Origin: Rhodothermales bacterium
Lineage (GTDB): Bacteria > Bacteroidota > Rhodothermia > Rhodothermales > JAHQVL01
Assembly (NCBI GenBank): GCA_034439735.1
Contig: JAWXAX010000190.1
Coordinates: forward strand, 1 to 57,132
Length of the DNA: 57,132 nt
Direction of reading: 5' to 3'
Positions 16,809 to 24,352 of this stretch are shown piece by piece. Position 1 is the first letter of the stretch. Every line of letters begins with the position of its first letter. The notes below the pieces were generated by a model. That model worked only from the letters and a program-made list of their open reading frames with translations, searched no databases and was not told the origin of the DNA. The translations under genes were made by a program, and so were the position numbers.

Positions 16809-17105
16809 ATGGACACAAGAATCACGGCACGGCACTTCAGCGCACCCCCCAAACTGAAAGACCATGTGAACATGCGGATGTCAAAATTGGAACGGTACTA
16901 CAACGGCATCACCGACGCCCACGTGGTGTTGAGCTTGCCGAATACCGGTAGCGTCAGTAAATCCGCTGAAATCACCGTGCAAGTGTATCGACAAGCCTTG
17001 ACCGCTCAGGATCGCGCCTCTACCTTCGAAGAAGCTGTCGACCGCTGCGTCCTTCGTCTTCGCCGGCAAGTGCTCAGGTATAAAGACAAGCTTCGGGGAA
17101 ATTAA
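16809..17105 (+). CDS. hpf: Ribosome hibernation promoting factor (short form)
   Basis: 98 residues, the short HPF/RaiA (sigma-54 modulation, S30AE) fold that binds the 30S decoding channel in stationary phase. The start MDTRITARHFSAPPKLKDHVNMRMSKLERYYNGITDAHVVL matches the family's first strand and helix; EITVQVYRQALTAQDRASTFEEAVDRCVLRLRRQVLRYKDKLRG matches the second half with its basic C-terminal helix. The long-form C-terminal dimerisation domain is absent, so it would promote 100S formation only in the short-HPF manner. It begins after a strong AGGAGG. Ends 57 bases before a long inverted repeat. Confidence 0.92.
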   Translation: MDTRITARHFSAPPKLKDHVNMRMSKLERYYNGITDAHVVLSLPNTGSVSKSAEITVQVYRQALTAQDRASTFEEAVDRCVLRLRRQVLRYKDKLRGN

Positions 17106-17161
17106 ACGCCACAGGCACCCTGCCATCACGCCGGCATCAAGCCGGTAGCCCGTTCACCACA

Positions 17162-17232
17162 CGGCAGATTGCAGGATGTACCGGTACGATCGCCTTTCAG
17201 GCGGCACACACCCTGCATCCTGCAATCTGCCG
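17162..17232. repeat. 17-bp inverted repeat with nested palindromes
   Basis: Perfect arms CGGCAGATTGCAGGATG (17162-17178) and its complement (17216-17232) enclose 37 bases that contain a palindrome GTACCGGTAC (17178-17187) and a hairpin CGCC-TTTCA-GGCG (17191-17203). It lies between the convergent ends of hpf and metF, so it may act as a bidirectional transcript end, but has no T-run. Its word TTGCAGGATG resembles the TTGCAACCT words at 52487-52519. Confidence 0.7.
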
Positions 17233-17241
17233 ACCATCCTC

Positions 17242-18198
17242 TCAGGCCATCTTTCGGCACGCTTTCACCACGCGCTTCACCACATCCGCCGACTGGATAA
17301 TATAAAAGTGGATACACGGCAGATTGGCGCTCATCAGCTCCTCCACCTGACGCAACGTCCACTCCACCCCGATATCGATCACATGCTCGGGCCTGGCGGC
17401 TTCCACTTCCGCGGCCAGCGCTTCTGGGATTTCCAGGTAGAATTTACTTGGCAGCGACTGCAACTGCGCCTTGCTCGTCAGGATCTTTAAGCCCGGGATG
17501 ATAGGCACGGTGATGCCCACTTCGCGGCATCGTTCGACAAACTCGAAGTAGTGTCGGTTATCAAAAAACATCTGCGTCGTTACAAATTCCGCCCCTGCGT
17601 CCACCTTTCGTTTCAGATTGAGGATATCCCAGGTGATATTCGGCGCTTGAACATGCTTTTCGGGATAACCGGCCACGCCCACACAAAACTCCGTCGGCGT
17701 CGCGTCCATGATATCCTCCATGTAATGCCCGCAATTCATCTCATGGATCTGGCTCACGAGGTCTACCGCGTACTCATTAACCGTACGATCCGGCGCCACC
17801 CGTTTCTGATACTCCGAGGTATCGCCTCGCAACGCCATCACATTCTGGATGCCCAGATAGTTCAGCTCGATGAGGGCGTCCTCCGTTTCTTCCCGGGTGA
17901 ACCCCATACACAGCAGATGAGGGACGGGCTCGATGTTATAGCGATGTTTGATCGCCGCGCAGAGACCCAGCGTACCCGGGCGCTTACGTTTGACGTGCCG
18001 GCGCCAGGCCCCGGTGGGCATTTCCTCATAATATACCTGCGCCGAATGGCTCGTGACATCGATAAATGGGGGCTCGAACTCCACCAGATCCGACACGATC
18101 CGCATGATCTGCTGGGCGGAGCTGCCTCGTTTGGGCGGTACAATCTCGTAGGAGATGAGCGTCTCGGAGGTACGATCGAGGATTTCGCTGATCTTCAT
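17242..18198 (-). CDS. metF: Methylenetetrahydrofolate reductase
   Basis: Reduces 5,10-methylene-THF to 5-methyl-THF for methionine synthesis; FAD-dependent TIM barrel. 318 residues. Recognisable blocks: ISYEIVPPKRG near the N-terminus (catalytic Glu region), FIDVTSHSAQ, HLLCMGFTREETEDALIELNYLGIQNVMALRGDTSEYQ (folate-binding and the RGD segment), CVGVAGYPEKHVQAPN, EFVTTQMFFDN and PIIPGLKILTSKAQLQSLP. Monocistronic and divergent from the phosphorylase-like gene. I looked for a SAM-riboswitch-like leader in the 140 bases upstream and saw none. Confidence 0.95.
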   Translation of the reverse strand: MKISEILDRTSETLISYEIVPPKRGSSAQQIMRIVSDLVEFEPPFIDVTSHSAQVYYEEMPTGAWRRHVKRKRPGTLGLCAAIKHRYNIEPVPHLLCMGFTREETEDALIELNYLGIQNVMALRGDTSEYQKRVAPDRTVNEYAVDLVSQIHEMNCGHYMEDIMDATPTEFCVGVAGYPEKHVQAPNITWDILNLKRKVDAGAEFVTTQMFFDNRHYFEFVERCREVGITVPIIPGLKILTSKAQLQSLPSKFYLEIPEALAAEVEAARPEHVIDIGVEWTLRQVEELMSANLPCIHFYIIQSADVVKRVVKACRKMA

Positions 18199-18338
18199 GT
18201 ACTCAAACAGATTAACGGTTCAGGATTTGGCGAGACAGGCAAAATATCATAGCTTGCGGGCCCGACCTTGATGCCAATGGCGGGCATCTCTGGCAACCGG
18301 CCGAGCGACGTGTAACCAGCAACCACTCCTTCTGTTCG

Positions 18339-18938
18339 ATGAATGCTATTGTCTTTGCCACGGAGCAGGAGGCTCGCCCGTTCCTCAAGAAGTACGAACG
18401 GGGACGCTTCGATGGCCTTGAGGAAGGAGAGATCGTGCGAGACGACGCACTGGTGGTCACCATCACCGGCCTGGGCAAAATCAAAGCCGCCCTTCGCACG
18501 GACCAGCTGCTGCGGGGCCACCGTGTCCGCCGGCTCATCCACGCCGGCACCTGTACCGCCCTGACCACAAGCCTTGCCCTGGGCGAGTTGGTCGCAGCGG
18601 ATCAGGTGTTTGAGGGCGATCGGATCGAATTGTCCGCCCCCACCTACCCTCGGATGCCGCTGGACGTGTTTGACCCCTCGATGAAGCAGGGGACGCTGGT
18701 CACCCAGGATCACACTCCTCAGGACGAAAAAGAGCGCACCTACTGGCAGCGCATCGCCCAGATGAGCGATATGTCCGGTTATGCCGTCGCTTACGTTTCC
18801 GCCACGTACGGGGTACCCTGTTTTATCATTAAGGCCATCGCCGGCTATCTCTTCGGGCAAGACGAGAACTTCCAGCGCTCACTCGAGCGGGCCCACGAAT
18901 CCATCGGAGACTTCCTGATGCGCCATGCTACCGCCTGA
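18339..18938 (+). CDS. Nucleoside phosphorylase / MTAN-like protein
   Basis: 199 residues of the PNP_UDP_1 superfamily (purine nucleoside phosphorylase, MTA/SAH nucleosidase and futalosine hydrolase relatives). Visible family pieces: MNAIVFATEQEARPFL, ITGLGKIKAALRTDQLL, LIHAGTCTALTTSLALGELVAADQVFEGD, and near the end YVSATYGVPCFIIKAIAG. It is shorter than classical MTAN (about 230) and lacks the standard catalytic Asp motif 'SD' at the expected C-terminal place in a form I can be sure of, so substrate is open. Divergent from metF; the methionine/SAM-cycle link to metF is suggestive. Convergent with the DUF420 gene, nine bases apart. Confidence 0.75.
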   Translation: MNAIVFATEQEARPFLKKYERGRFDGLEEGEIVRDDALVVTITGLGKIKAALRTDQLLRGHRVRRLIHAGTCTALTTSLALGELVAADQVFEGDRIELSAPTYPRMPLDVFDPSMKQGTLVTQDHTPQDEKERTYWQRIAQMSDMSGYAVAYVSATYGVPCFIIKAIAGYLFGQDENFQRSLERAHESIGDFLMRHATA

Positions 18939-18947
18939 GCCGCCCAT

Positions 18948-19484
18948 TCAGGAATAGACACGCAGTAGAACGAATACCAGCACGCCAGTAACCGACACGT
19001 ACAGCCAGAGCGGCAGGGTTATCCTGGCGATACGAGGATGTCGGTCGAAACGCCCCTTGAGCGCAAAAAACAGGGTAATCAGCGCGAGGGGGAGCACCGC
19101 GATCGACAAGGCGATGTGGCTGATCAAAATACTGAAATAGACCGGCCGGATAAAGCCCACACCCGTAAACGGCGTATCGCCGTGGTGGTAGTGGTAAATG
19201 AGGTAACTGACGAGGAACAGCCCGGAGAAGACAAATGCGCCTAGCATAAACCGGCGGTGCATCTGGATATTGCGGCGACGAATGAACACGTAGCCGATCA
19301 GGAGGCACAATGCGCTCAGCGAATTTAGGAGCGCGTTCACAGCGGGTAAAAACGACACATCGACCGCCTCGCCCGCCGCCGGCTCGTTGAAGTAGATCAA
19401 CCAGATGAGAAACCCACTGGCCGCGGCACTGGCCAACAGGATTGTACGGATGGCGCCGTCGCCGGCTCTGCTGGATTCAAACAT
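18948..19484 (-). CDS. DUF420 membrane protein (CtaM/YozB-like)
   Basis: 178 residues with five predicted helices. The sequence FLPAVNALLNSLSALCLLIGYVFIRRRNIQMHRRFMLGAFVFSGLFLVSYLIYHYHHGDTPF...RPVYFSILISHIALSIAVLPLALITL is typical DUF420, with conserved His residues in the third and fourth helices. A Bacillus/Staphylococcus member (CtaM) is required for heme-copper oxidase activity, which fits the oxidase cluster 2 kb away on the same strand, though cheV lies between. The ATG at 19484 is chosen; a GTG at 19496 would add four residues. Confidence 0.85.
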   Translation of the reverse strand: MFESSRAGDGAIRTILLASAAASGFLIWLIYFNEPAAGEAVDVSFLPAVNALLNSLSALCLLIGYVFIRRRNIQMHRRFMLGAFVFSGLFLVSYLIYHYHHGDTPFTGVGFIRPVYFSILISHIALSIAVLPLALITLFFALKGRFDRHPRIARITLPLWLYVSVTGVLVFVLLRVYS

Positions 19485-19588
19485 ACGGATGACCACTTCG
19501 GGCGAGACGGATACAGTTGCGTTAAGCGTTTGCGAGAAAAAGCCGATGATCCAGGTTTATCGTGTCGAGAACAAACCCCGGGGATCCC

Positions 19589-20551
19589 ATGTCGGCCGCA
19601 CTATCCAATATACTGAAGCCAGGTACCAACGAATTCGAGATCATCGAATTTGCTCTGGGACATGTCACCGACGAAGGCGAGGAGGTCATCCAATCGCTCG
19701 CCCTCAATGTTGCCAAGGTTAGGGAGATCATTCCCATGCCGACATTGACGCGCCTCCCCCAGATGCCCCCTGGCGTGTGCGGGATCACCCATTTGCGCGA
19801 TCGAATCATCCCGGTAATTGATCTAGGTTATTTCCTGTACGGCCAGGCAAGAATCTCAAAGGCAGAGCACTTGATCGTCAGTGAGTTCAACGGGACACGC
19901 CTGGGCCTCGTCATCGACTCCGTCAAGCGCATCCACCGCTTGAGCTGGCAGGCATTTACGCCACCAGAATCGCTTAAAGGTGTCGCCCCCAACTGCGACT
20001 CGATCGTGGGTATCCTCATGATCGACAACCGCACGATCATGATGATCGATATCGAACGCATCCTCGCCGAGATCCATCCGAAGTTCGCGTTTGTCAACAC
20101 CTCGAATGTGCCCGCGGACTTTGGCGTCAAGCACCGTGTCATGACCGTGGAGGACTCCGCCATCATCCGCAAGCTCATTCATAACGAACTCAACTCGGTC
20201 GGTTTCCAGATCATCTCGCTCAACGATGGGCAGGAGGCGTGGGAACTACTCCAGTCGTACGCCAGGCGCGTCAGCGAGGGCGACGCGTTATCCGATATCG
20301 TCAATCTGGTCATCACCGACATCGAGATGCCGCGGATGGATGGGTACACGTTGACCAAGAACATCAAAACCCATGAGATTCTCAAGCGGATACCGGTCGT
20401 GATCTTCTCTTCGATGATCAGTGATGACAACCTCCACCACGGCGAACACGTCGGGGCGGACGCGCAGCTGGCCAAGCCTCAGATCACCCGGTTGCTGGAT
20501 TGTTCGCGATCGCTGCTGACGGGTAAAAAAGTAGAGCCCCAGCTCGCGTAG
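19589..20551 (+). CDS. cheV: Chemotaxis coupling protein CheV
   Basis: About 320 residues: CheW-like domain (1-170) fused to a response-regulator receiver domain (about 190-315). The start MSAALSNILKPGTNEFEIIEF aligns with B. subtilis CheV, so the ATG at 19589 is preferred over a GTG at 19562. The receiver shows acidic residues VED (near 187-189), the phosphoacceptor D244 in VITDIEMPRMDGY, a Ser/Thr position in VVIFSSM and a Lys in LAKPQ. CheV couples receptors to CheA and is tuned by phosphorylation. No receptor, CheA or flagellar gene is in the window, so it is an orphan here. Confidence 0.93.
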   Translation: MSAALSNILKPGTNEFEIIEFALGHVTDEGEEVIQSLALNVAKVREIIPMPTLTRLPQMPPGVCGITHLRDRIIPVIDLGYFLYGQARISKAEHLIVSEFNGTRLGLVIDSVKRIHRLSWQAFTPPESLKGVAPNCDSIVGILMIDNRTIMMIDIERILAEIHPKFAFVNTSNVPADFGVKHRVMTVEDSAIIRKLIHNELNSVGFQIISLNDGQEAWELLQSYARRVSEGDALSDIVNLVITDIEMPRMDGYTLTKNIKTHEILKRIPVVIFSSMISDDNLHHGEHVGADAQLAKPQITRLLDCSRSLLTGKKVEPQLA

Positions 20552-20565
20552 GCGAACCGGGGCTC
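20534..20565 (-). terminator. Terminator of the azurin/ctaA unit
   Basis: Read on the minus strand, GAGCCCC / GGGGCTC arms are followed three bases later by TTTTTT. It lies 25 bases beyond the azurin-like stop codon and overlaps the last codons of cheV on the other strand. Confidence 0.75.
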
Positions 20566-20589
20566 GAGTAAGATGTCGACCAGAACCAA

Positions 20590-21099
20590 CTACTCGACCG
20601 AGTGCATCACGCCTTTCATCAGGGCGAAGTGCCCGGGGAAGGTGCAGATAAACGGGTAGTCCCCGGCCGGCGGGGCCGTGAATTCGACCGATTTGGTCTC
20701 ACCCGGCATAGCGATGGCCGTCGCGAACAGAACGGCGTCGCTCTCTGGCACATACTGCTTGGCCGCGCCAGCTTGCATGCCGGCCATGCCCACAGCATTG
20801 ATGTCCGATGCTGGTTTCAGCACCACGACATTGTGCTGCATCGCCGGGCTCTTGGCCGTGTTTTTCATGGTCAGCTTGACTGTCGTGCCGGCCTTCACCG
20901 TGAACTCGGTCGTGGCGAACTTCATCTCGTCACCCACCGGTTCGATGATAATCTCCTGAACCGCTTCCTCGCGAACGGATACGGCACGCATCGTATCCTG
21001 TTCATCGGAAGGCGCCGAGGCAACCTGGGAATTCGGTTCCGTGGTGCAAGCGCCGAGCGCGAGCAGGGTAACCAGTACGGGTACGGTATATCGTTTCAT
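20590..21099 (-). CDS. Azurin/auracyanin-like blue copper lipoprotein
   Basis: 169 residues. Signal peptide with lipobox LGAC (lipidated Cys18), a variable linker, then a cupredoxin domain (about 55-169). Type 1 copper ligands are all visible: H89 in QHNVVV, and C152, H157, M161 in FICTFPGHFALMKG. It is probably anchored to the periplasmic face and carries single electrons, here most plausibly between alternative complex III and the caa3 oxidase as proposed for auracyanins. It is the last gene of the 22.9-20.6 kb unit, 51 bases after ctaA. No cofactor partner is directly shown. Confidence 0.92.
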   Translation of the reverse strand: MKRYTVPVLVTLLALGACTTEPNSQVASAPSDEQDTMRAVSVREEAVQEIIIEPVGDEMKFATTEFTVKAGTTVKLTMKNTAKSPAMQHNVVVLKPASDINAVGMAGMQAGAAKQYVPESDAVLFATAIAMPGETKSVEFTAPPAGDYPFICTFPGHFALMKGVMHSVE

Positions 21100-21150
21100 A
21101 ATCGTTTTCCTTGTCTTGATGCCCGAATGACGGCGTCGTAGATCGAACGC

Positions 21151-22086
21151 CTACTCTCTCAGGTGTTGTTCAGGGAGTGGTTTTCGTACTCCCAGTATCG
21201 TTAACATAACGGTGGCCGCCATCAGGCTGGCGCCCACAACCATGTGAGTGGTATTCAGTAACACTTGTAGGCCGCTGCGTCCGATGCCCGCTTCTTGAAG
21301 CAGCACCGCATACGCAACAAACCCTAAACCGATCTGCGCTACTAATAAAACGGCCATGACACCCGACACATGGTGCACCAGTGTGCCCCGTGTGGACGAC
21401 AGGCGCACCCACCGGATGGCCATGAGGAGGATGCCGAACACCAGAAACGCCCCGGTCATGTGAATCATCGCCAGGGCCACATCCACTCCCTGCCCGACAT
21501 GTCTCAGGACCGCGCCCAACACGACCTGTCCATACAATGCGCTAACCGGTAGCCAGAAGTAGCGACGCAGCGCATCGCCCGCCTCTCCTTCCGCAAGCCC
21601 CTCCCTGTTTAACCACGTTGGGGTCGTAAACACCCACATGGCCGCTAACAGTGAGAAGTATAGCTGCGCCACGCAGGCGTGGATCACCGCCAGGTTAAGC
21701 GACTGCCATAGGACGCGAAAACCACCGAGTGTCCCCTGTACGATGACGAGGACAAGGGCTATCATCCCCAGATACTTCATCCAGCGCCGTGGATCTGCGT
21801 ACCAGGTCCACCCCGCCAGTACGATCGTACAAAAGCCCACGAGCATCCCGAGCAACCGATGGCCATGTTCGGCCAGTACCGGCGGAATGGCATACCACTG
21901 GGGCATCGGGTTGATGGGGTCGTAAGAATCAAACGAAGTGGGCCAGTCGGGCACGGCCAGGCCGGCATCAATGCTGGTCACGACCGCTCCCCAGGAAAGA
22001 AGAACAATCGTGCAGCCCAGGGTAACAAGGGTGAAGCGTCGCCGCCGGCGCAGATCGGGAGAGAGAAGCGTGGCCTGATCGGGCAT
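21151..22086 (-). CDS. ctaA: Heme A synthase (COX15/CtaA)
   Basis: Converts heme O to heme A for cytochrome aa3-type oxidases; inner membrane. 311 residues with eight helices. Family landmarks: GAVVTSIDAGLAVPDWPTSF (the first helix-loop with the conserved Pro-Asp-Trp-Pro), AEHGHRLLGMLVG (conserved His pair), LAVIHACVAQLYFSLLAA, and in the second half VDVALAMIHMTGAFLVF and LLNTTHMVVGASLMAATVM. Sequence before the first helix is arginine-rich. ATG at 22086 preferred; a GTG at 22095 adds three residues. Lies between the CusF-like and azurin-like genes and serves the oxidase encoded just upstream; ctaB is elsewhere. Confidence 0.95.
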   Translation of the reverse strand: MPDQATLLSPDLRRRRRFTLVTLGCTIVLLSWGAVVTSIDAGLAVPDWPTSFDSYDPINPMPQWYAIPPVLAEHGHRLLGMLVGFCTIVLAGWTWYADPRRWMKYLGMIALVLVIVQGTLGGFRVLWQSLNLAVIHACVAQLYFSLLAAMWVFTTPTWLNREGLAEGEAGDALRRYFWLPVSALYGQVVLGAVLRHVGQGVDVALAMIHMTGAFLVFGILLMAIRWVRLSSTRGTLVHHVSGVMAVLLVAQIGLGFVAYAVLLQEAGIGRSGLQVLLNTTHMVVGASLMAATVMLTILGVRKPLPEQHLRE

Positions 22087-22206
22087 GTGAAGCACAGAGG
22101 GTGCAAATCGGAAGGCGGGCTGAATAGATTCGAGAGCCCCGTAGTTAATCCTGCTTCCAACAACGAGACCGGGAAGAGGCAGTTCCGTTAAAAGCCCTTG
22201 AAGGCG

Positions 22207-22548
22207 TTACCCCGGGAGCCGGTCGACCCGGACGATCGCGACGCCATCCAACGCCACGCGAACGTCGAAAACCACGGAATCGGCCATGCCAATGCCGGTG
22301 AGCAGGGACGTGTCCATCACCGCAAAATGCATGGACATTGCGTCCATGAACCCCGGGATGTCTTCGTGATCAATCTGGACGAACTGGCGTGACGGGGTGA
22401 TGCGCTCGACGACACCGATACCCGTATAAGTCTTCACGGCCGAAGCATCTTGCGAATCAGCGGAAGGGCCGCAAGAAGCGCCCGATATCAGCATGAGGCT
22501 ACCGGCAACCATGAGACGGAAAGTGGAGGAGCGGAGGGGCGTCAGCAC
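22207..22548 (-). CDS. CusF-like copper-binding lipoprotein
   Basis: 113 residues from a GTG at 22548: lipoprotein signal MLTPLRSSTFRLMVAGSLMLISGASC and a CusF-type OB-fold copper domain, GVVERITPSRQFVQIDHEDIPGFMDAMSMHFAVMD...GMADSVVFDVRV. The metal-binding pattern is the His in IDHEDIPGFM and the two Met residues of M-D-A-M-S-M, as in CusF (His, Met, Met). It should carry Cu(I) in the periplasm; the position between oxidase genes and ctaA argues for copper delivery rather than efflux. The GTG is preferred because the ATG at 22512 would remove the positively charged start of the signal peptide. No efflux pump genes are nearby. Confidence 0.8.
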   Translation of the reverse strand: MLTPLRSSTFRLMVAGSLMLISGASCGPSADSQDASAVKTYTGIGVVERITPSRQFVQIDHEDIPGFMDAMSMHFAVMDTSLLTGIGMADSVVFDVRVALDGVAIVRVDRLPG

Positions 22549-22591
22549 ACGGAACGGGGAGAAAAAGGGAGCCCGCGCGGGGCAAGGCGCG

Positions 22592-22903
22592 TCAATTCCG
22601 GCGGCCGTGGAGGTCTTCGAACCAGCAGAGCGGAAGCCCTTCCGAGTCGCCGTGCGCGAAGTGATAGGTCGACTGCGGCGCATCATGGCTGAGGTAACGC
22701 TGGTCCTCCCGTATTTCCCGGATCCCGACGGGGATGCTGGCGCCCTCCTGGGTGGCGTGCCGGCGGAATAAGGCGGCATCACGATCGACCAGAAGCGGCT
22801 TTTCAGGAAAAAAGATCCGGCATGCTGTCACCACGACCCAGGTGAGCATGAAAAACAGAATCGGAACAGCGATGATGGCGAATAGTGCAAAAACAGTCAG
22901 CAT
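22592..22903 (-). CDS. Small membrane protein of the copper/heme A unit
   Basis: 103 residues, not recognised. One N-terminal hydrophobic span (VFALFAIIAVPILFFMLTWVVVTACRIFF, long enough for one helix or a hairpin) is followed by a polar, His- and Arg-rich domain (PEKPLLVDRDAALFRRHATQEG...YLSHDAPQSTYHFAHGDSEGLPLCWFEDLHGRRN). It is the first gene after a good promoter (22946-22974) and is followed by CusF-like, ctaA and azurin-like genes, so a role in oxidase assembly is a reasonable guess. The C-terminal His and Cys residues could bind metal; that is speculation. Confidence 0.65.
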   Translation of the reverse strand: MLTVFALFAIIAVPILFFMLTWVVVTACRIFFPEKPLLVDRDAALFRRHATQEGASIPVGIREIREDQRYLSHDAPQSTYHFAHGDSEGLPLCWFEDLHGRRN

Positions 22904-22945
22904 GGAGCACAGAGGGGCCGGAAACCAATCTGATTATCTCACTGG

Positions 22946-22974
22946 ATTGTAGTTGCTTCCCGGCACTCTTTCAA
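22946..22974 (-). promoter_or_regulatory. Promoter of the copper/heme A unit
   Basis: On the minus strand TTGAAA (22974-22969), 17 bases, TACAAT (22951-22946): five of six matches in each hexamer. The start point would be near 22939, about 36 bases before the ATG at 22903. It lies beyond the oxidase terminator, so the downstream genes form a separate unit. Confidence 0.7.
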
Positions 22975-23076
22975 GGGGTGCTGCAAAAACCCTGACGAGG
23001 TGCGGACAGAAAAGCCAACAGGAGGAGGAACAGCCTATCTGACAACGCGCTTTGCTCGAGGTTCCGATACAAAATA

Positions 23077-23102
23077 GGCGGTGCGACAAAAGCCGCACCG
23101 CC
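23077..23102 (-). terminator. Terminator of the act-cox operon
   Basis: GGCGGTGCG / CGCACCGCC nine-base arms with an eight-base loop, followed on the minus strand by TATTTTGT. It is 34 bases after the stop of the subunit IV gene. Confidence 0.8.
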
Positions 23103-23135
23103 CGGAATCATCATTCAAAATAGCGCTAGAGGAGC

Positions 23136-23528
23136 TTAGTGAGCCGCCGGCGGCGCGGCCTCATCCACGCCTTCCAGCGCACGTCGTTCTTCTTCGATCG
23201 TCTGTTTACCCACATTCCCGATATCGCCGCGGAAGGCGGTGTCGAATATGGTGAAGGTGAGGAACACGATGACAAAGATGCAGCCTACGGCGAAGATGAG
23301 GGCATTCACCCGGTTGTCCCACTTCAGCCCCATGAAGAACGTGACGACCAGACCCGCCTTCATGATGGCAATCACGATAGCGAGGACAATGTTAAACGGC
23401 CCGAGATCAACGAATTCGGCCGTCAACACGGTAAAGATAGTCAGGAACACCAGCCCGCCGAATACGGAGAGCAGCAGTTTGAGCGGGATGATGTGGTGTC
23501 CGTGATTCGCTGCGTGTGCGTGTGCCAT
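23136..23528 (-). CDS. coxD: Cytochrome c oxidase subunit IV (caa3 type)
   Basis: 130 residues. His-rich N-terminus (MAHAHAANHGHHIIPLK), three helices (about 17-38, 45-68, 75-98: VFGGLVFLTIFTVLTAEFV, NIVLAIVIAIMKAGLVVTFFMGL, ALIFAVGCIFVIVFLTFTIF) and an acidic tail. This is the bacterial COX4 / CyoD-like subunit IV family that stabilises the oxidase. Last gene of the long respiratory operon, 63 bases after subunit III and directly before a terminator. Confidence 0.9.
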   Translation of the reverse strand: MAHAHAANHGHHIIPLKLLLSVFGGLVFLTIFTVLTAEFVDLGPFNIVLAIVIAIMKAGLVVTFFMGLKWDNRVNALIFAVGCIFVIVFLTFTIFDTAFRGDIGNVGKQTIEEERRALEGVDEAAPPAAH

Positions 23529-23591
23529 AGTGCCTGGAAGAAATCTGGAAGCGTGTCCTGATACAACAGTGGGTGTGCGTTTATGCGCGCG

Positions 23592-24275
23592 CTAGATGAG
23601 ATACATCAACGGGAAGAGGAATATCCAGATGATGTCGACGATGTGCCAGTACAGACCGGTGAGTTCGACCGGGGTGTACCAGCTGCTCGAAAAGTGGCCG
23701 CGCATGGCGCGAAAGACCAGCCAGCTCATCAAGAACATCCCGACGAGCACGTGTACGCCGTGGATGCCGGTCATGATGAAGTAGATGCTGAAGAACTGCG
23801 GAGCATACAGCATTTCGAGGTCGTGGCTGGCGTAATGCGCCCCCGGGAAGATACCGTGTTCGAACTTGGATGTATACTCGAAATACTTGACGACCATGAA
23901 GACGCCGGCGAGCAGCACCGTGATCACCAGGTTGGTGATCAGCATCTTCCGGTTGTCCTTCTGTGCAAAGTGGATGGCCATGGCGACCGTAAGCGAAGAC
24001 GCCAGCAGGACGAGCGTGTTAAAGCCGCCGAGGCGCCAGTCCAGCAGCTTGCTGGCGGCCTGAAACACTTCCGGGTGCCATACGCGGTAGACCGTGTAGG
24101 CCACGAACATACCGCTGAAAAGCAGGATTTCCGTAACGAGGAAGAGCCACATGCCCATCTTCGCAGCGTCAAATTGCTGTTCGGACGTCACGAAGTGGTG
24201 TTGCAGGTGCGAGGGATGCGCCGGCTCCGCGTGTCCGCTACCCATGGAGGATGTTACGGTTGAAGTCGTTGCCAT
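23592..24275 (-). CDS. ctaE: Cytochrome c oxidase subunit III
   Basis: 227 residues, five helices, as in caa3 oxidases whose subunit III lacks the first two helices of the mitochondrial form. Markers: KMGMWLFLVTEILLFSGMFVAYTVYR (conserved Glu in the lipid/proton-channel region), NTLVLLASSLTVAMAIHFAQ, FSIYFIMTGIHGVHVLVGM (conserved His-Gly-x-His) and GLYWHIVDIIWIFLFPLMYLI. Integral to the inner membrane beside subunit I. 77 bases after ctaD. Confidence 0.95.
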   Translation of the reverse strand: MATTSTVTSSMGSGHAEPAHPSHLQHHFVTSEQQFDAAKMGMWLFLVTEILLFSGMFVAYTVYRVWHPEVFQAASKLLDWRLGGFNTLVLLASSLTVAMAIHFAQKDNRKMLITNLVITVLLAGVFMVVKYFEYTSKFEHGIFPGAHYASHDLEMLYAPQFFSIYFIMTGIHGVHVLVGMFLMSWLVFRAMRGHFSSSWYTPVELTGLYWHIVDIIWIFLFPLMYLI

Positions 24276-24352
24276 ACGTCAGCTGTTGGTTGGAGTGCGT
24301 CGCCGAAGCGGCGCGGTTTCCCAAAAGGGTGTATTGAAACGGTAGTCGAGGA

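Noticed and set aside
18199-18338. Possible SAM riboswitch upstream of metF
   Set aside because: The 140-base gap is too short to hold both a riboswitch and promoters for two divergent genes, and I see no conserved P1-P4 elements.
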